Shown: positions 7,160 through 15,226, counted from the first letter of the stretch. The stretch is 20,777 nucleotides of DNA from JAAFIM01 sp964467315 (GCA_964467315.1 CAYXSA010000071.1:1-20777), one strand, 5' to 3'. Program-made: numbers and translations. The notes: generated by a model not told the origin, from the letters alone.

Positions 7160-8176
7160 CTATCTCTCTGTTCCGCGATAAATCGGCAGTTTAATACTCT
7201 TTTGTTTGGCGCGAATTTCATAGGCGGATATGGTTCTATCTATTTGATTGCGTTTTGCTTGCATGTAAGCGTATGCTTCCCCCAAATCAACTTCATCTTG
7301 AATATAAAAATAGCCCTTTGTAGAGGAAGCAATTAACCCTAAACGCTTTAGAGCTCCCAACGACGAAGCAACAGCTACGCTAAGTTGCTTTTCATCTATA
7401 CGAAGATTATCCATTTTCATTACTTCGAGCACAAGCGCATTCAGGGTTTTGTGGCTTGCGTATTTTTCGCCTTTTTGTTGGCTGCTGCTTGCCTTATCCC
7501 TAATGTTCATCAGAGTGGTAAGCAAAATACTTTGTATTCTTTCTTTGCTTTCAAGCGAGTGCAAAGTAACTTCTTTTTGGCTCACTGACCAAAATGCCAA
7601 ATTTGGCGAAGACAATAAATTTTGCTCCGTTTTGTATGCCTTCTGTTGCTCCTTGTTTGCAATATTTTCTATTTCTTTCGCATCAGAAAGTAAAAACAAA
7701 AAGCCATTATTCAGTATTTCTCTAATTTTTTGCCAAGGATTGTTTGCAGTATTGGGGTGTAACTGTTGGTATATAAGCCAGTTTCCGATTGCATCAATCG
7801 TAAAATTAATGGCTTCTTTTTTCAAGTCGAAAGGAAAATCCATTTTTTTCAACCTTGTAGCCAAAATATCATGCACATCACTCACAATATCCCAATCAAT
7901 CTCCTCTGCTGGGGAAAAACTTTCAGGCGATACAGCTTTTTCGTATAAATCACTGTTCTCAATAAGATACTGCCCACGCCCGTAATACCGTTGCAGATTT
8001 AGCGGCGCGCTATCAAATGATTTTTCTTCTCGAGATAGCTTTAGTTTCGAGGTCGTAATTTGGGTAAAATGTTCGCCAAATGGATTTAGACACCCCTTTA
8101 CTTCGCCGCGCGCTTTCTTCCTTATTTCTACGTTTTTCGCAAAATCTATAAAGGCTTTTTCATCAAGTTGCTGCAT
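7160..8176 (-). CDS. hypothetical protein, 338 aa, partner of the small methyltransferase
   Basis: I do not recognise this protein. It is soluble, with no signal peptide or membrane helix. A basic N-terminus (about residues 14-55) contains RKKARGEVKG and KLKLSREEKS. The middle (about 95-230) is largely helical. A region near 235-300 (HKTLNALVLEVMKMDNLRIDEKQLSVAVASSLGALKRLGLI) has the helix pattern followed by a YFYIQ strand that suits a winged-helix DNA-binding fold; this is inference. The start is ATG at 8176. It lies 11 bases downstream of the methyltransferase stop and so is very likely co-transcribed. By eye it is AT-rich compared with DPP IV. A role in DNA binding, modification or restriction is possible, but no nuclease motif (PD-ExK, HNH) was seen. 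Confidence 0.75.
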   Translation of the reverse strand: MQQLDEKAFIDFAKNVEIRKKARGEVKGCLNPFGEHFTQITTSKLKLSREEKSFDSAPLNLQRYYGRGQYLIENSDLYEKAVSPESFSPAEEIDWDIVSDVHDILATRLKKMDFPFDLKKEAINFTIDAIGNWLIYQQLHPNTANNPWQKIREILNNGFLFLLSDAKEIENIANKEQQKAYKTEQNLLSSPNLAFWSVSQKEVTLHSLESKERIQSILLTTLMNIRDKASSSQQKGEKYASHKTLNALVLEVMKMDNLRIDEKQLSVAVASSLGALKRLGLIASSTKGYFYIQDEVDLGEAYAYMQAKRNQIDRTISAYEIRAKQKSIKLPIYRGTER

Positions 8177-8187
8177 AAGAAGCGATT

Positions 8188-8727
8188 TTAAATATTAGAC
8201 AAAATGTGTTGAACATTAGGTAGGGCTATGTCTTCTCCCCCAGTTTGGTAAAAAACATAATTGGGATACACTAAAGTTGCATCTATTGCTGTGCTCGCGC
8301 AAATAATGCTTGTGCCTTTTTCGGCATTGTACTCGCCGATATACTTTTTGACATTTTTTGAATTAGCCCATTTATTTCGCTCATTTGCCAATATAAGCGC
8401 TTTTCCGCCTATTTTCAGGACACGAAAAACGGAGGCAAGCAATTCTTCTGTGCTTTCTTTCGTCATAAAACCATAGCCAAATGGATTGCACATAATAAGC
8501 AGCTCGAAGCGCTCCGCGCCCCAAGGCAAATCCGTAGCGCTACAGTAGTAATCTATATGATTGCAGGGGCAAATTTGGACTCCATCGAGTATATCCGTCA
8601 GATAGCATTCGGGATAAAACTGTTTGCCGAAGTCGCCGCAGCCTGCGCCAAGTTCTATATTTTGCACTTCGGGTTCGTCAGGAAACTGTGCAATAAAAGC
8701 GCTTTTAGCGTCTTTTTCGTTTTCCAT
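8188..8727 (-). CDS. small class I SAM-dependent methyltransferase
   Basis: The 179-aa product has the class I fold signature. Motif I reads IELGAGCGDFG (24-34), followed by an acidic residue in YLTDIL (D45), a DLPWG loop (66-70), FELLIMCNPFGYGF (74-87) at the end of strand 4, and FRVLKIGGKALILANE (101-116) at strand 5. The NPFG at 81-84 resembles the NPPF/NPPY of amino-methyltransferases but is not exact. No target-recognition domain is present, so it is short for a DNA methyltransferase. The frame extends to a GTG at 8760, but that GTG overlaps the predicted -7 element, so ATG 8727 is preferred. The substrate is unknown. It is the first gene of a two-gene unit with 7160-8176. Confidence 0.8.
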   Translation of the reverse strand: MENEKDAKSAFIAQFPDEPEVQNIELGAGCGDFGKQFYPECYLTDILDGVQICPCNHIDYYCSATDLPWGAERFELLIMCNPFGYGFMTKESTEELLASVFRVLKIGGKALILANERNKWANSKNVKKYIGEYNAEKGTSIICASTAIDATLVYPNYVFYQTGGEDIALPNVQHILSNI

Positions 8728-8759
8728 ATCAAGACAGGATTTAAGATAACTTATCTCCA

Positions 8760-8792
8760 CAAATATACGACAAATCAGCTAAACTACGCAAA
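8760..8792 (-). promoter_or_regulatory. Bacteroidota promoter of the methyltransferase cassette
   Basis: On the minus strand TTTG (8792-8789) and TATATTTG (8767-8760) are separated by 21 bases, an exact match to TTTG-N(17-23)-TAnnTTTG. Transcription would start near 8753, leaving about 25 bases before ATG 8727. This decides the start against GTG 8760. Confidence 0.75.
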
Positions 8793-8823
8793 TAGGTTGC
8801 AAAAAACCTCCTATCGCCTGCGC

Positions 8824-8932
8824 CCCGCGCCTCCTTTGGGCGCGGGCAAGCGCGTGAGGGATATGTAGAGCCGTAGCATGCTACGGCTCAAATAGCCCGA
8901 CCGCCGCCCCTTTTTGGGCGGCGGGCACGCCC
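8824..8932 (-). repeat. R4, modular three-hairpin intergenic repeat (type B1)
   Basis: Minus-strand copy: GGGCGTGCC, hairpin A (CGCCGCCC/GGGCGGCG), GGTCGGGCTAT, hairpin B (8868-8889, a perfect palindrome with arms GAGCCGTAGC/GCTACGGCTC), TATCCCTCACGC, hairpin C (CCCGCGCC/GGCGCGGG, 8824-8846). It lies between divergent genes and has no T-tract, so it is unlikely to be a terminator here. The gap 8728-9038 holds the cassette promoter, R4 and the DPP IV -7 element. Confidence 0.92.
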
Positions 8933-9015
8933 AAAATAAAACCCCGATTAACCCTCTTTTGTCTAAGTTTTGTGCGTATTGGGCGAAAAAATGCCGAAAA
9001 ACAAGCTGCGTAGCC

Positions 9016-9023
9016 TATCTTTG
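9016..9023 (+). promoter_or_regulatory. -7 element of the DPP IV gene
   Basis: TATCTTTG matches TAnnTTTG. Transcription would start near 9030, giving a very short leader before ATG 9039. No good TTTG is found 17-23 bases upstream, so the assignment is moderate. It argues against the upstream in-frame starts at 8970 and 8991. Confidence 0.5.
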
Positions 9024-9038
9024 AAAAAAATACGCAAG

Positions 9039-11210
9039 ATGAATATATACAAATCTCTCCTGCTTTTCTGCTTTCTGCTCTCTGCGAGCTATGCCGCTGT
9101 AGCGCAAAAAAAACAAATCGACCTGCGCGACATCTGGGTTTCGGGCGTATTCGCCCCCAAATATGTGGCGGGTTTTAACTTTCTTGTCGACGGCAACCAC
9201 TACGCCCGCATGGAGCGCAACGCCGAAAAACGCACGGAAGTCGCCGAATACAGCATCGCCACAGGCGAGCGCACCCGCGCCCTTTACACCGCCCCCGAAG
9301 GCATCGAACTCGACGGCTACGAATGGAGCGAAGACGGGCAAAAAATGCTGCTCGTTACGGAAGAAGAAGCCATCTACCGACACTCTACCCAAGCCAATTT
9401 CTTCGTCTACGACCGCAAAACCGAACAGCGCCAAGCCCTTTCCACGCAAGGAAAACAGCGCTACGCCACCTTTAGCCCCAAAGCCGACAAGGTCGCCTTC
9501 GTGCGCGGCAATAATCTCTATTACAAAGACCTCCAAACGGGCGAAGAAACCCAAATCACCCAAGACGGAGCCCCCAACAGCATCATCAACGGCGCTACAG
9601 ACTGGGTTTATGAAGAAGAATTTGCTATAGATAAAGCCTTTTTCTTCTCCCCCAATGGTCAATACATCGCCTTTTTGCGCTTCGACGAAAGCAAAGTCAA
9701 GGAATTTAGGCTAACTTATTTCTTGGGAGAGCTATATCCGACAGAATCCGTCTTCAAATACCCGAAAGCGGGCGAAGATAATTCCGTTTTGAGCGTGCAT
9801 ATCTACGATATCAAAGCCAAAAGCATCCAAAAAGTCGATATCGGCGGCACCGATGACCAGTACATTCCTCGCCTAAAGTGGAATCCCGAAAACCAACTCT
9901 GCGTTTTCCGCCTCAATCGCCTGCAAAACCAGTTAACGCTACTACTCGCCGACCCAAAAACGGGAAAAACCACTACCCTTTTGGAGGAAACTAACCCCTA
10001 TTTTATCAATATCCACGACAATTTGACCTTTTTGGACAAGGGCGAATTTCTTTGGACCAGCGAAAAGGACGGCTACAACCATATTTATCTGCACGGGCGC
10101 GACGGAAAACAGCTTAAACAGCTCACAAATGGCAAATGGGAGGTAACGGAAGTCTATGGATACGACCCCAAAGGCAATACCATCTACCTCCAAACCGCCC
10201 AACGCAGCCCCCTGGAGCGCGAAATCTGCGCCCTCAACCTCAAAAACGGCAAATTACAGGAACTTTCTACCGAAAAAGGGACGAATGAGGCGAGTTTTAG
10301 CGCCAATTTCCGCTATTACATCCTGCGCCATTCCTCCATCAGCGCCCTGCCCTCGCATAAAGTCTTTGAAACGGACAAAAATAAGCTCGTCCGCAGCCTC
10401 GAAGACAACAAAGCACTCGCCGAACGCCTCGCCCAATACGATATGGCAGGGGTAAAATTCTTCCAATTTACGCACAGCGACAATATCCAACTCAATGGCT
10501 GGATGCTTACGCCGCCCAATTTCGATTCTACCAAGCGTTACCCCGTCTTTATGATGGCTTACGGCGGGCCTGGGCATCAGACCGTGCTCAATAAATGGCA
10601 AAATTTGCACGAGGGTTGGTATCATTTGCTGGCGCAAAAGGGCTATATCGTCGTTTCCGTCGATGGGCGCGGCACGGGCGCGCGCGGGCAAGAATTTACG
10701 AAATCGACCTATCTGCAACTCGGTAAATACGAGTGCATCGACCAAATCGAGGCGGCGCGTTATCTCGCCAAGCAGCCCTATGTCGATGGCGGGCGCATCG
10801 GCATTTTCGGCTGGAGTTTCGGCGGCTATCTCTCCTCGCTCTGCCTCGCCAAAGGCGCGGACGTATTCAAAATGGCTATCGCCGTCGCCCCCGTTATCCA
10901 TTGGAAATGGTACGACACGATTTACACCGAACGCTATTTGCGCACGCCAAAGGAGAACGCCAGCGGCTACGACGACAATTCGCCTGTCAATTTTGCCCAA
11001 CTCATCAAGGGCAAGTATCTGCTCGTGCATGGCACCGCCGACGACAATGTGCACGCGCAAAACGCCTTTGAGATGGTCGATGCGCTCGTAGAAAAAAACA
11101 TTCCCTTCGAGCAGGCTTTTTACACCAACAAAAATCACGGCATCTACGGCGGCTACACGCGCCTGCATTTGTACCAAAAAATGACGGATTTCGTCTTGCA
11201 AAATCTTTAG
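9039..11210 (+). CDS. dipeptidyl peptidase IV-type S9 serine peptidase
   Basis: The 723-aa product is an S9B-family exopeptidase that removes N-terminal dipeptides, often with Pro or Ala at position 2. It starts with a signal peptide (MNIYKSLLLFCFLLSASYAAVAQ), so it acts in the periplasm or at the cell surface. The N-terminal beta-propeller covers about residues 60-480 and contains the double-glutamate motif DWVYEEE (E193/E194) that anchors the substrate N-terminus. The alpha/beta hydrolase part has the nucleophile Ser593 in GWSFGGY, Asp668 in GTADDNVH and His700 in NKNHG. All catalytic residues are present and the length is typical. It stands alone between R4 and R5. The ATG at 9039 fits both the signal peptide and the -7 element; starts at 8970 or 8991 would bury the signal peptide. 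Confidence 0.94.
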   Translation: MNIYKSLLLFCFLLSASYAAVAQKKQIDLRDIWVSGVFAPKYVAGFNFLVDGNHYARMERNAEKRTEVAEYSIATGERTRALYTAPEGIELDGYEWSEDGQKMLLVTEEEAIYRHSTQANFFVYDRKTEQRQALSTQGKQRYATFSPKADKVAFVRGNNLYYKDLQTGEETQITQDGAPNSIINGATDWVYEEEFAIDKAFFFSPNGQYIAFLRFDESKVKEFRLTYFLGELYPTESVFKYPKAGEDNSVLSVHIYDIKAKSIQKVDIGGTDDQYIPRLKWNPENQLCVFRLNRLQNQLTLLLADPKTGKTTTLLEETNPYFINIHDNLTFLDKGEFLWTSEKDGYNHIYLHGRDGKQLKQLTNGKWEVTEVYGYDPKGNTIYLQTAQRSPLEREICALNLKNGKLQELSTEKGTNEASFSANFRYYILRHSSISALPSHKVFETDKNKLVRSLEDNKALAERLAQYDMAGVKFFQFTHSDNIQLNGWMLTPPNFDSTKRYPVFMMAYGGPGHQTVLNKWQNLHEGWYHLLAQKGYIVVSVDGRGTGARGQEFTKSTYLQLGKYECIDQIEAARYLAKQPYVDGGRIGIFGWSFGGYLSSLCLAKGADVFKMAIAVAPVIHWKWYDTIYTERYLRTPKENASGYDDNSPVNFAQLIKGKYLLVHGTADDNVHAQNAFEMVDALVEKNIPFEQAFYTNKNHGIYGGYTRLHLYQKMTDFVLQNL

Positions 11211-11217
11211 TTTTTTG

Positions 11218-11373
11218 GGGCGTGCCCCTGCTCCCCGCGCCGCGCAAAGCGCGGCGCTTAAAGGTCGCAGGGTCGGGCTATTTGGGGCGTATCACCATCG
11301 CCCAAATGGGCGAATGTTGATTCGCCCCTACTATCCCTCACGCAACCTTGCTGCCGCGCCAAAGGGGCGCGGC
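11218..11373 (+). repeat. R5, modular three-hairpin intergenic repeat (type B2)
   Basis: It starts with GGGCGTGCC 8 bases after the DPP IV stop. Hairpin A is enlarged and nested: an outer CCCTGC/GCAGGG encloses GCGCCGCGC/GCGCGGCGC. GTCGGGCTAT, module B2 (11284-11328), CTACTATCCCTCACGC and hairpin C (GCCGCGCC/GGCGCGGC, 11353-11373) follow. It lies between convergent genes and lacks a T-tract next to hairpin C. Confidence 0.92.
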
Positions 11374-11391
11374 GCGCGGGCTGTATACGCC

Positions 11392-12279
11392 CTAAAAAAA
11401 ACGAACCTTCAATTGTGGCAGCATACCGACCAGCGTAGCCAACTGCTTTTCATTCAAAAAACTATGGCTTTCTATCAGCTCCAGCTTTGGCAATTCGCAC
11501 AATTCGCCCGCCCACTCGTCAAAATTCGTCGTACAGCTGCGCACATACAAGCGACGCAGTTCGCGCATCTTACTGATACCCTTGAAGCTGCAATGCTCTT
11601 CAGAAAAATCGGAAAAAGTCAAGGTTAAATTTTCGATATTGGGCATCGTGAGTATGCGCGGAATGGTGTTTTGCGCGTGCTGCTTGTCGAGCCTGCCCCA
11701 GTACGAAAAGACTCGCAGGCTTTCCATTTTCTCAAAACCATCGGGCAACTGAATAAGCCCGCGCTCGAAATTGCCTATCCACAGTTTTCGCAGATTTTTC
11801 GCCTCTAAGATGCCCGCAGGCAGCCGATGCAAGCGATTGCCCGTAAGATGCAACGCCTGCAAAGCGGGGAGCAGAAATAATACTTCGTCGATTTCCGACA
11901 GATAATTATTGCTTAGGTCTAATTCCCGCAGATTATTGTAATGAAAGAGGACGCTGGGCGCGTGCGTAAGCTGATTGTAGGCGAGATTGGCGACCTGTAT
12001 CATGGGCGCAAGCACAGTGAGAAAGTCGGGCAAATAGGTCAAATTGCGGCTGGAAAGCGCCAACTGCCGCTTTCGTAGTTCGCGGAGCAAGGTCGGCACA
12101 TCTCGGCGCGTGTACCAATGCTCATTGAAAAACTCCGTGCAGCGCCGCAAATCCGTCCAAACATTCCAGCGCTCGACATTCAAGCCGCGCAAAATCTGCA
12201 AGGCGAGTTCGTAATTATCCTCATCTTGGGAAAAAAGCAGCAATTTTAGCTGTTCGAGCTCTTCTTCTTTGGGCTGCAT
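11392..12279 (-). CDS. leucine-rich repeat protein
   Basis: The 295-aa product starts with a charged helical segment (MQPKEEELEQLKLLLF) and a helical region to about residue 85. About eight leucine-rich repeats follow, with LxxLxLxxNxL-type units such as LRELDLSNNYLSEI, LQALHLTGNRLHRLP and LRKLWIGN. Later repeats are more degenerate. There is no signal peptide and no membrane helix, so it is probably a cytosolic protein-interaction module. The frame extends to 12468, but that would overlap the divergent cyclase gene by 112 bases and add a Pro/Lys-rich tail, so ATG 12279 is preferred. Similar LRR proteins with short N-terminal helical parts are common in Bacteroidota, with unknown partners. 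Confidence 0.82.
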   Translation of the reverse strand: MQPKEEELEQLKLLLFSQDEDNYELALQILRGLNVERWNVWTDLRRCTEFFNEHWYTRRDVPTLLRELRKRQLALSSRNLTYLPDFLTVLAPMIQVANLAYNQLTHAPSVLFHYNNLRELDLSNNYLSEIDEVLFLLPALQALHLTGNRLHRLPAGILEAKNLRKLWIGNFERGLIQLPDGFEKMESLRVFSYWGRLDKQHAQNTIPRILTMPNIENLTLTFSDFSEEHCSFKGISKMRELRRLYVRSCTTNFDEWAGELCELPKLELIESHSFLNEKQLATLVGMLPQLKVRFF

Positions 12280-12330
12280 GGGTGGCGGTTCGTTTTTTTT
12301 ACGGATTTTTGCGCGGGTAAAAATAGTTTT

Positions 12331-12344
12331 TTTTTGCGCAAAAA
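12331..12344. promoter_or_regulatory. 14-bp palindrome in the divergent promoter region
   Basis: TTTTTGCGCAAAAA is a perfect palindrome in the 77-base gap between the LRR and cyclase genes. TTTTTGCGC also occurs at 12306-12314, 25 bases away. It may be an operator for the divergent pair, but low complexity makes chance possible. No clear TAnnTTTG element was found for either gene. Confidence 0.3.
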
Positions 12345-12356
12345 GAAAGTACAGAG

Positions 12357-13154
12357 ATGCTGGTACAGTTGCAAAGTTGGGCGGGGGGGCAGTTGCCTGC
12401 TTTGTTGGTGGATTTTTCGCGTCCTTTGCCTTTGGGTTTGCCCGTTTCGGCAGACTTGACAGCGGCACGGGCTTGGTATCTGCCGCCTGCGGCGGTGGAT
12501 TTTGTGCGCTTGGGCGACTGGGTGGGCTCGGTGCAGGCGGGCGCGGGGGTCAATTTTCGCACCTGGCAGTTTAATCCGCACGCACACGGCACACATACGG
12601 AAAGCGTCGGGCATATCGACCGCGAAATAACGCCGCTCTGGGGCAATATGCGCCAATTTTCGAGCCTCTGCGCGCTGATTTCGGTAGAGCCTTTGCTGCT
12701 CGCCAATGGCGATAGCGTCATAGACGCAGCTGCTTTAAGCATGGCTTGGGCGGAGGCAGATTTTCGGGGGGTGGATTTTCGTGCGGTGCAGTCGCTTGCG
12801 GTGCGCACACTGCCCAACGATGCCGACAAAGGGCAAAAGTTATATAGCCATACCAATCCGCCCTACTTCACGAAGCAAGCATTGGAGTTTTTGGCGGTAG
12901 AATTGGGCATTCTGCATTTGCTTACAGACCTGCCTTCAGTGGATAGAGAAAGCGACGGCGGCAAATTGGCGGGGCATCATGCCTTTTGGCAGCACCCCGA
13001 AAATACGCGCTACGAGGCGACGATTACGGAGTTTATTTATGCGCCCGACGAGATAGCCGATGGGCTGTATTTTTTGCAACTTGCGCCTGCGCCCTTCGTG
13101 GGCGATGCTGCGCCAAGTGCACCTGTTTTGTACGAATTACAAAAAAAACCATGA
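12357..13154 (+). CDS. cyclase family protein (kynurenine formamidase-like metal hydrolase)
   Basis: The 265-aa product has the PF04199-type metal motif HAHGTH (75-80) followed by ESVGH, a D/H-containing GGKLAGHHAFW segment (201-211) and a conserved-type Glu in TEFIY (225). These metal-dependent hydrolases include N-formylkynurenine formamidase, but substrates vary and the neighbours give no kynurenine pathway context. It is cytosolic, with no signal peptide. The usual motif HxGTHxD reads HGTHTE here. Its stop overlaps the next start (ATGA at 13151-13154), indicating translational coupling with the rRNA methyltransferase. Confidence 0.85.
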   Translation: MLVQLQSWAGGQLPALLVDFSRPLPLGLPVSADLTAARAWYLPPAAVDFVRLGDWVGSVQAGAGVNFRTWQFNPHAHGTHTESVGHIDREITPLWGNMRQFSSLCALISVEPLLLANGDSVIDAAALSMAWAEADFRGVDFRAVQSLAVRTLPNDADKGQKLYSHTNPPYFTKQALEFLAVELGILHLLTDLPSVDRESDGGKLAGHHAFWQHPENTRYEATITEFIYAPDEIADGLYFLQLAPAPFVGDAAPSAPVLYELQKKP

Positions 13155-13927
13155 TAAGCAAAGCAAAAATATCGCTCATACGCTCTTTGGAGCAGAAAAA
13201 ATTTCGCCAGCAAGAGCAGTTGTATGTAGCTGAAGGGCTGCGCATCGTATCGGAAGCGATTTTGCACGCACGGGAGCAACTTGTAGAGGTTTTGGCTACG
13301 ACGGCTTGGATAGAGCAGCATACGGAGTATGTGCGCCTTTGCGATGGCATCGTAACGGAAATCAGCCCTAAGGAGCTGGAGCGCATCAGCCTGCTGCATA
13401 CGCCGAATGAGGTCGTAGCCCTCTTGCGCCCCAAGCCAGAAACAGCCATAGCCTTAGAGCGTGGCAAATTTTATTTGGCACTGGAGCGCATACAAGACCC
13501 TGGCAATATGGGCACGCTCCTGCGCATAGCCGACTGGTTTGGGTTTTCGGGGGTATTTTGTAGCAGCGATTCGGTAGATGTATACAATCCGAAAGTCGTA
13601 CAAAGTGCGATGGGTAGCCTGTTTCGCGTGCCTTTGCAGTACGGCGATTTGTCGGCACTGCTGCGCTCAAACGCTGCCCATTCGGAGGGTTTGCCTTCTT
13701 GGGCTACCGTCGTAGGCGGGGAAAATCTTTGGGCACTCGATAAGGAGGAAACCGCCGCTACAGGCGGCATCTTATTGATTGGCAACGAGGGCGGCGGCTT
13801 GTCGGAGGACTTGGTGGACTTGTGTTCGCATCGCATCGGCATACCTTCTTACGGCGGCGCGGAGTCGCTCAATGCGGCAGTGGCTACCGCCGTTTGTGCG
13901 CTGGTGCTGCGCAAACACAGCCGATAG
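13151..13927 (+). CDS. TrmH/SpoU-family RNA 2'-O-methyltransferase
   Basis: The 258-aa product is a SPOUT (trefoil-knot) methyltransferase. An N-terminal substrate-binding part (1-100) precedes motif 1 with N119 and R125 in QDPGNMGTLLRIADWFG, motif 2 LLIGNEGGGLS (208-218) and motif 3 IPSYGGAESLNAAVATA (231-247). It probably methylates a ribose in 23S rRNA or tRNA; the exact target cannot be told from the sequence. The frame extends upstream to 12986, but ATG 13151 overlaps the cyclase stop and gives the normal family length. Confidence 0.92.
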   Translation: MISKAKISLIRSLEQKKFRQQEQLYVAEGLRIVSEAILHAREQLVEVLATTAWIEQHTEYVRLCDGIVTEISPKELERISLLHTPNEVVALLRPKPETAIALERGKFYLALERIQDPGNMGTLLRIADWFGFSGVFCSSDSVDVYNPKVVQSAMGSLFRVPLQYGDLSALLRSNAAHSEGLPSWATVVGGENLWALDKEETAATGGILLIGNEGGGLSEDLVDLCSHRIGIPSYGGAESLNAAVATAVCALVLRKHSR

Positions 13928-13949
13928 ATGCTAAATTTTATGCTTTTTA

Positions 13950-14068
13950 GGGCGTGCCGCGCCCGCTAAAAAGGCGGGCGCGTCGGGCTATCCGCTGCGG
14001 CGCAATATATGCGCCTCCGCTGCTATCCCTCACGCACAAGCTTGCCCGCACCCAAAGGAGGTGCGGGC
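13950..14068 (+). repeat. R6, modular three-hairpin intergenic repeat
   Basis: It has GGGCGTGCC, hairpin A (GCGCCCGC/GGCGGGCGC), GTCGGGCTAT, hairpin B around 13999-14015 (GGCGCA/TGCGCC around an AT centre), CTATCCCTCACGC and hairpin C (GCCCGCACC/GGTGCGGGC, 14044-14068). It lies between convergent genes and has no T-tract. Confidence 0.9.
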
Positions 14069-14116
14069 GGCGGCGCGGGGCAACATTTGCGCGATTAGAA
14101 AATATAAAGGATTTCT

Positions 14117-15022
14117 TCAATCCTTGTTTTTTTTAACTACGCACGACGACGACCCCGCAGCAAGTTTCAACCAATCAGATGTATAGTTTATATATTTATC
14201 TTTGGTTTCTTGGGGCAATTCTCTATATGGCGAAATAGTTGTTCGGCATTGTTGCGAACCGCATTCACATTTATTGCCAGGGACTATCCAATTTGAATTT
14301 TCGGTCATTGCATAATCCCAACACAGTTCTGTTCCGACTTGTATATCTGTCATTGCGACTATATCAAACAGCCCCTTAATTCCACAATTTGGCTCACAAG
14401 AATGATTTAAATATCTTGCCAAGCCATTCGCATCTCTCCATTTGCATTCACTAAATTGAATTGCATGATTTACCACAGTAGGCGCTAAGGACATAGCGTT
14501 TGCCGCTTCATAAATTTCTCCATAGAACCCTGCTATAAATTCATCTTTCTGGATAAATTCTCTTGCAAAAACACTTTTACCAAATTTAGTTGTTTTTATT
14601 TCAACTTTTTTGCTATCTACTTTTATGCTTGAGGAATTTAAATCCAAATGAGCATATTCAGAAACTTTGAAAAAACTCCTTGTAACATTTTCAATAATAT
14701 CTTTATCAAGATAAATGCAAGAGTGGATATCTAAGCTTATGGCTTGAGGTCTTTCCCAATAATGAGCATGCAGCCCCGACTCAAGCCCAAAAATTATTCC
14801 CTGCAAGCCCTGATGCTTTTGCAGATTGTGCCCAGTAGCAGATGCTATAATTGGTTCGGGTTGTTCGGGCTGAGTTTGTATTTCCAAACCCGTAGAGATA
14901 TTTTTCAAATAATCTTTAAATTGCGCTCTTGAAACAGAGGCTTCAAGGATACGAAATTCTACAATTGCTCTATGGCGATAAATGGAAGGCTCGAAATTTT
15001 TAATTCCAATAAGCGTGTTCAT
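14117..15022 (-). CDS. SpeD-like (AdoMet decarboxylase fold) domain fused to SET methyltransferase
   Basis: The 301-aa product has two parts. Residues 15-130 look like a prokaryotic AdoMet decarboxylase: QGLQGIIFGLES-G-LHAH matches the SpeD pattern QGVSGVVxxxESHLSIH. The E81-S82 pair fits the autocleavage site, with H87 and C102 at the spacing of the known catalytic His and Cys (Thermotoga S63, H68, C83). The His normally next to Ser is Gly83. Residues 133-260 are a SET domain: FYGEI, RYLNHSCEPNC (203-213), GTELCWDY (230-237, Tyr237), and a post-SET CECGSQQC (C252, C254, C259). SET proteins use SAM to methylate lysines, so both halves would bind SAM. If the first half cleaves, the SET part would remain on the pyruvoyl chain. 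No speE is adjacent. By eye it is AT-rich and lies between R6 and R7. The order is sure; whether the first half is active is unknown. Confidence 0.85.
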   Translation of the reverse strand: MNTLIGIKNFEPSIYRHRAIVEFRILEASVSRAQFKDYLKNISTGLEIQTQPEQPEPIIASATGHNLQKHQGLQGIIFGLESGLHAHYWERPQAISLDIHSCIYLDKDIIENVTRSFFKVSEYAHLDLNSSSIKVDSKKVEIKTTKFGKSVFAREFIQKDEFIAGFYGEIYEAANAMSLAPTVVNHAIQFSECKWRDANGLARYLNHSCEPNCGIKGLFDIVAMTDIQVGTELCWDYAMTENSNWIVPGNKCECGSQQCRTTISPYRELPQETKDKYINYTSDWLKLAAGSSSCVVKKNKD

Positions 15023-15087
15023 TCTTATTTTTTTAGTTGTCGAGTAATTTTTATGCTTTGGAGATAAAAAATAGGATTTTTTGAGAG

Positions 15088-15121
15088 AAAAAAAGCCCCG
15101 CGCCGCCTTTGCGGCGCGGGG
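15088..15121 (-). terminator. rho-independent terminator of the clpP operon, hairpin C of R7
   Basis: On the minus strand the long GC stem (15121-15096) is followed by C and TTTTTTT. It is about 105 bases past the clpP stop, across the rest of R7, so it would end clpP transcripts before the SET gene. Confidence 0.65.
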
Positions 15122-15213
15122 GCAAAATTTGCGTGAGGGATAGTAGGGGCAGCCCTTGTGGCTGCCCTGAATAGCCCGACCGCAGCCCCCTTTTTGGGGC
15201 TGCGGGCACGCCC
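15095..15213 (-). repeat. R7, modular three-hairpin intergenic repeat
   Basis: Minus-strand copy: GGGCGTGCC, hairpin A (CGCAGCCCC/GGGGCTGCG), GGTCGGGCTAT, hairpin B (GGGCAGCC/GGCTGCCC near 15147-15166), CTATCCCTCACGC, hairpin C (CCCCGCGCCGC/GCGGCGCGGGG, 15096-15121). It lies between the clpP 3' end and the start of the SpeD-SET gene. Confidence 0.92.
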
Positions 15214-15226
15214 AAAAAAGAAAAAA

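Noticed and set aside
7160..8727. Methyltransferase cassette as a standard restriction-modification system
   Set aside because: No nuclease motif was found in the partner and the methyltransferase has no target-recognition domain; kept only as an open question.
8970..9038. Upstream starts of the DPP IV gene at 8970 and 8991
   Set aside because: They would bury the signal peptide behind 16-23 charged residues and lie upstream of the predicted transcription start.
9015..9662. Minus-strand frame of 215 codons in the DPP IV gene, and similar at 10254-11201
   Set aside because: Both lie antisense to a full-length DPP IV with all catalytic residues; no promoter or domain supports them.
12306..12344. 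Repeated TTTTTGCGC as a firm operator for the divergent LRR and cyclase genes
   Set aside because: Low-complexity T runs make two copies likely by chance; reported only as a low-confidence site.
12280..12468. Upstream start of the LRR protein at 12468
   Set aside because: It would overlap the divergent cyclase gene's start by 112 bases and add a low-complexity Pro/Lys tail.
14093..14116. AT-rich gap between R6 and the SET gene end as a possible small RNA
   Set aside because: Too short and no hairpin beyond R6; nothing supports it.
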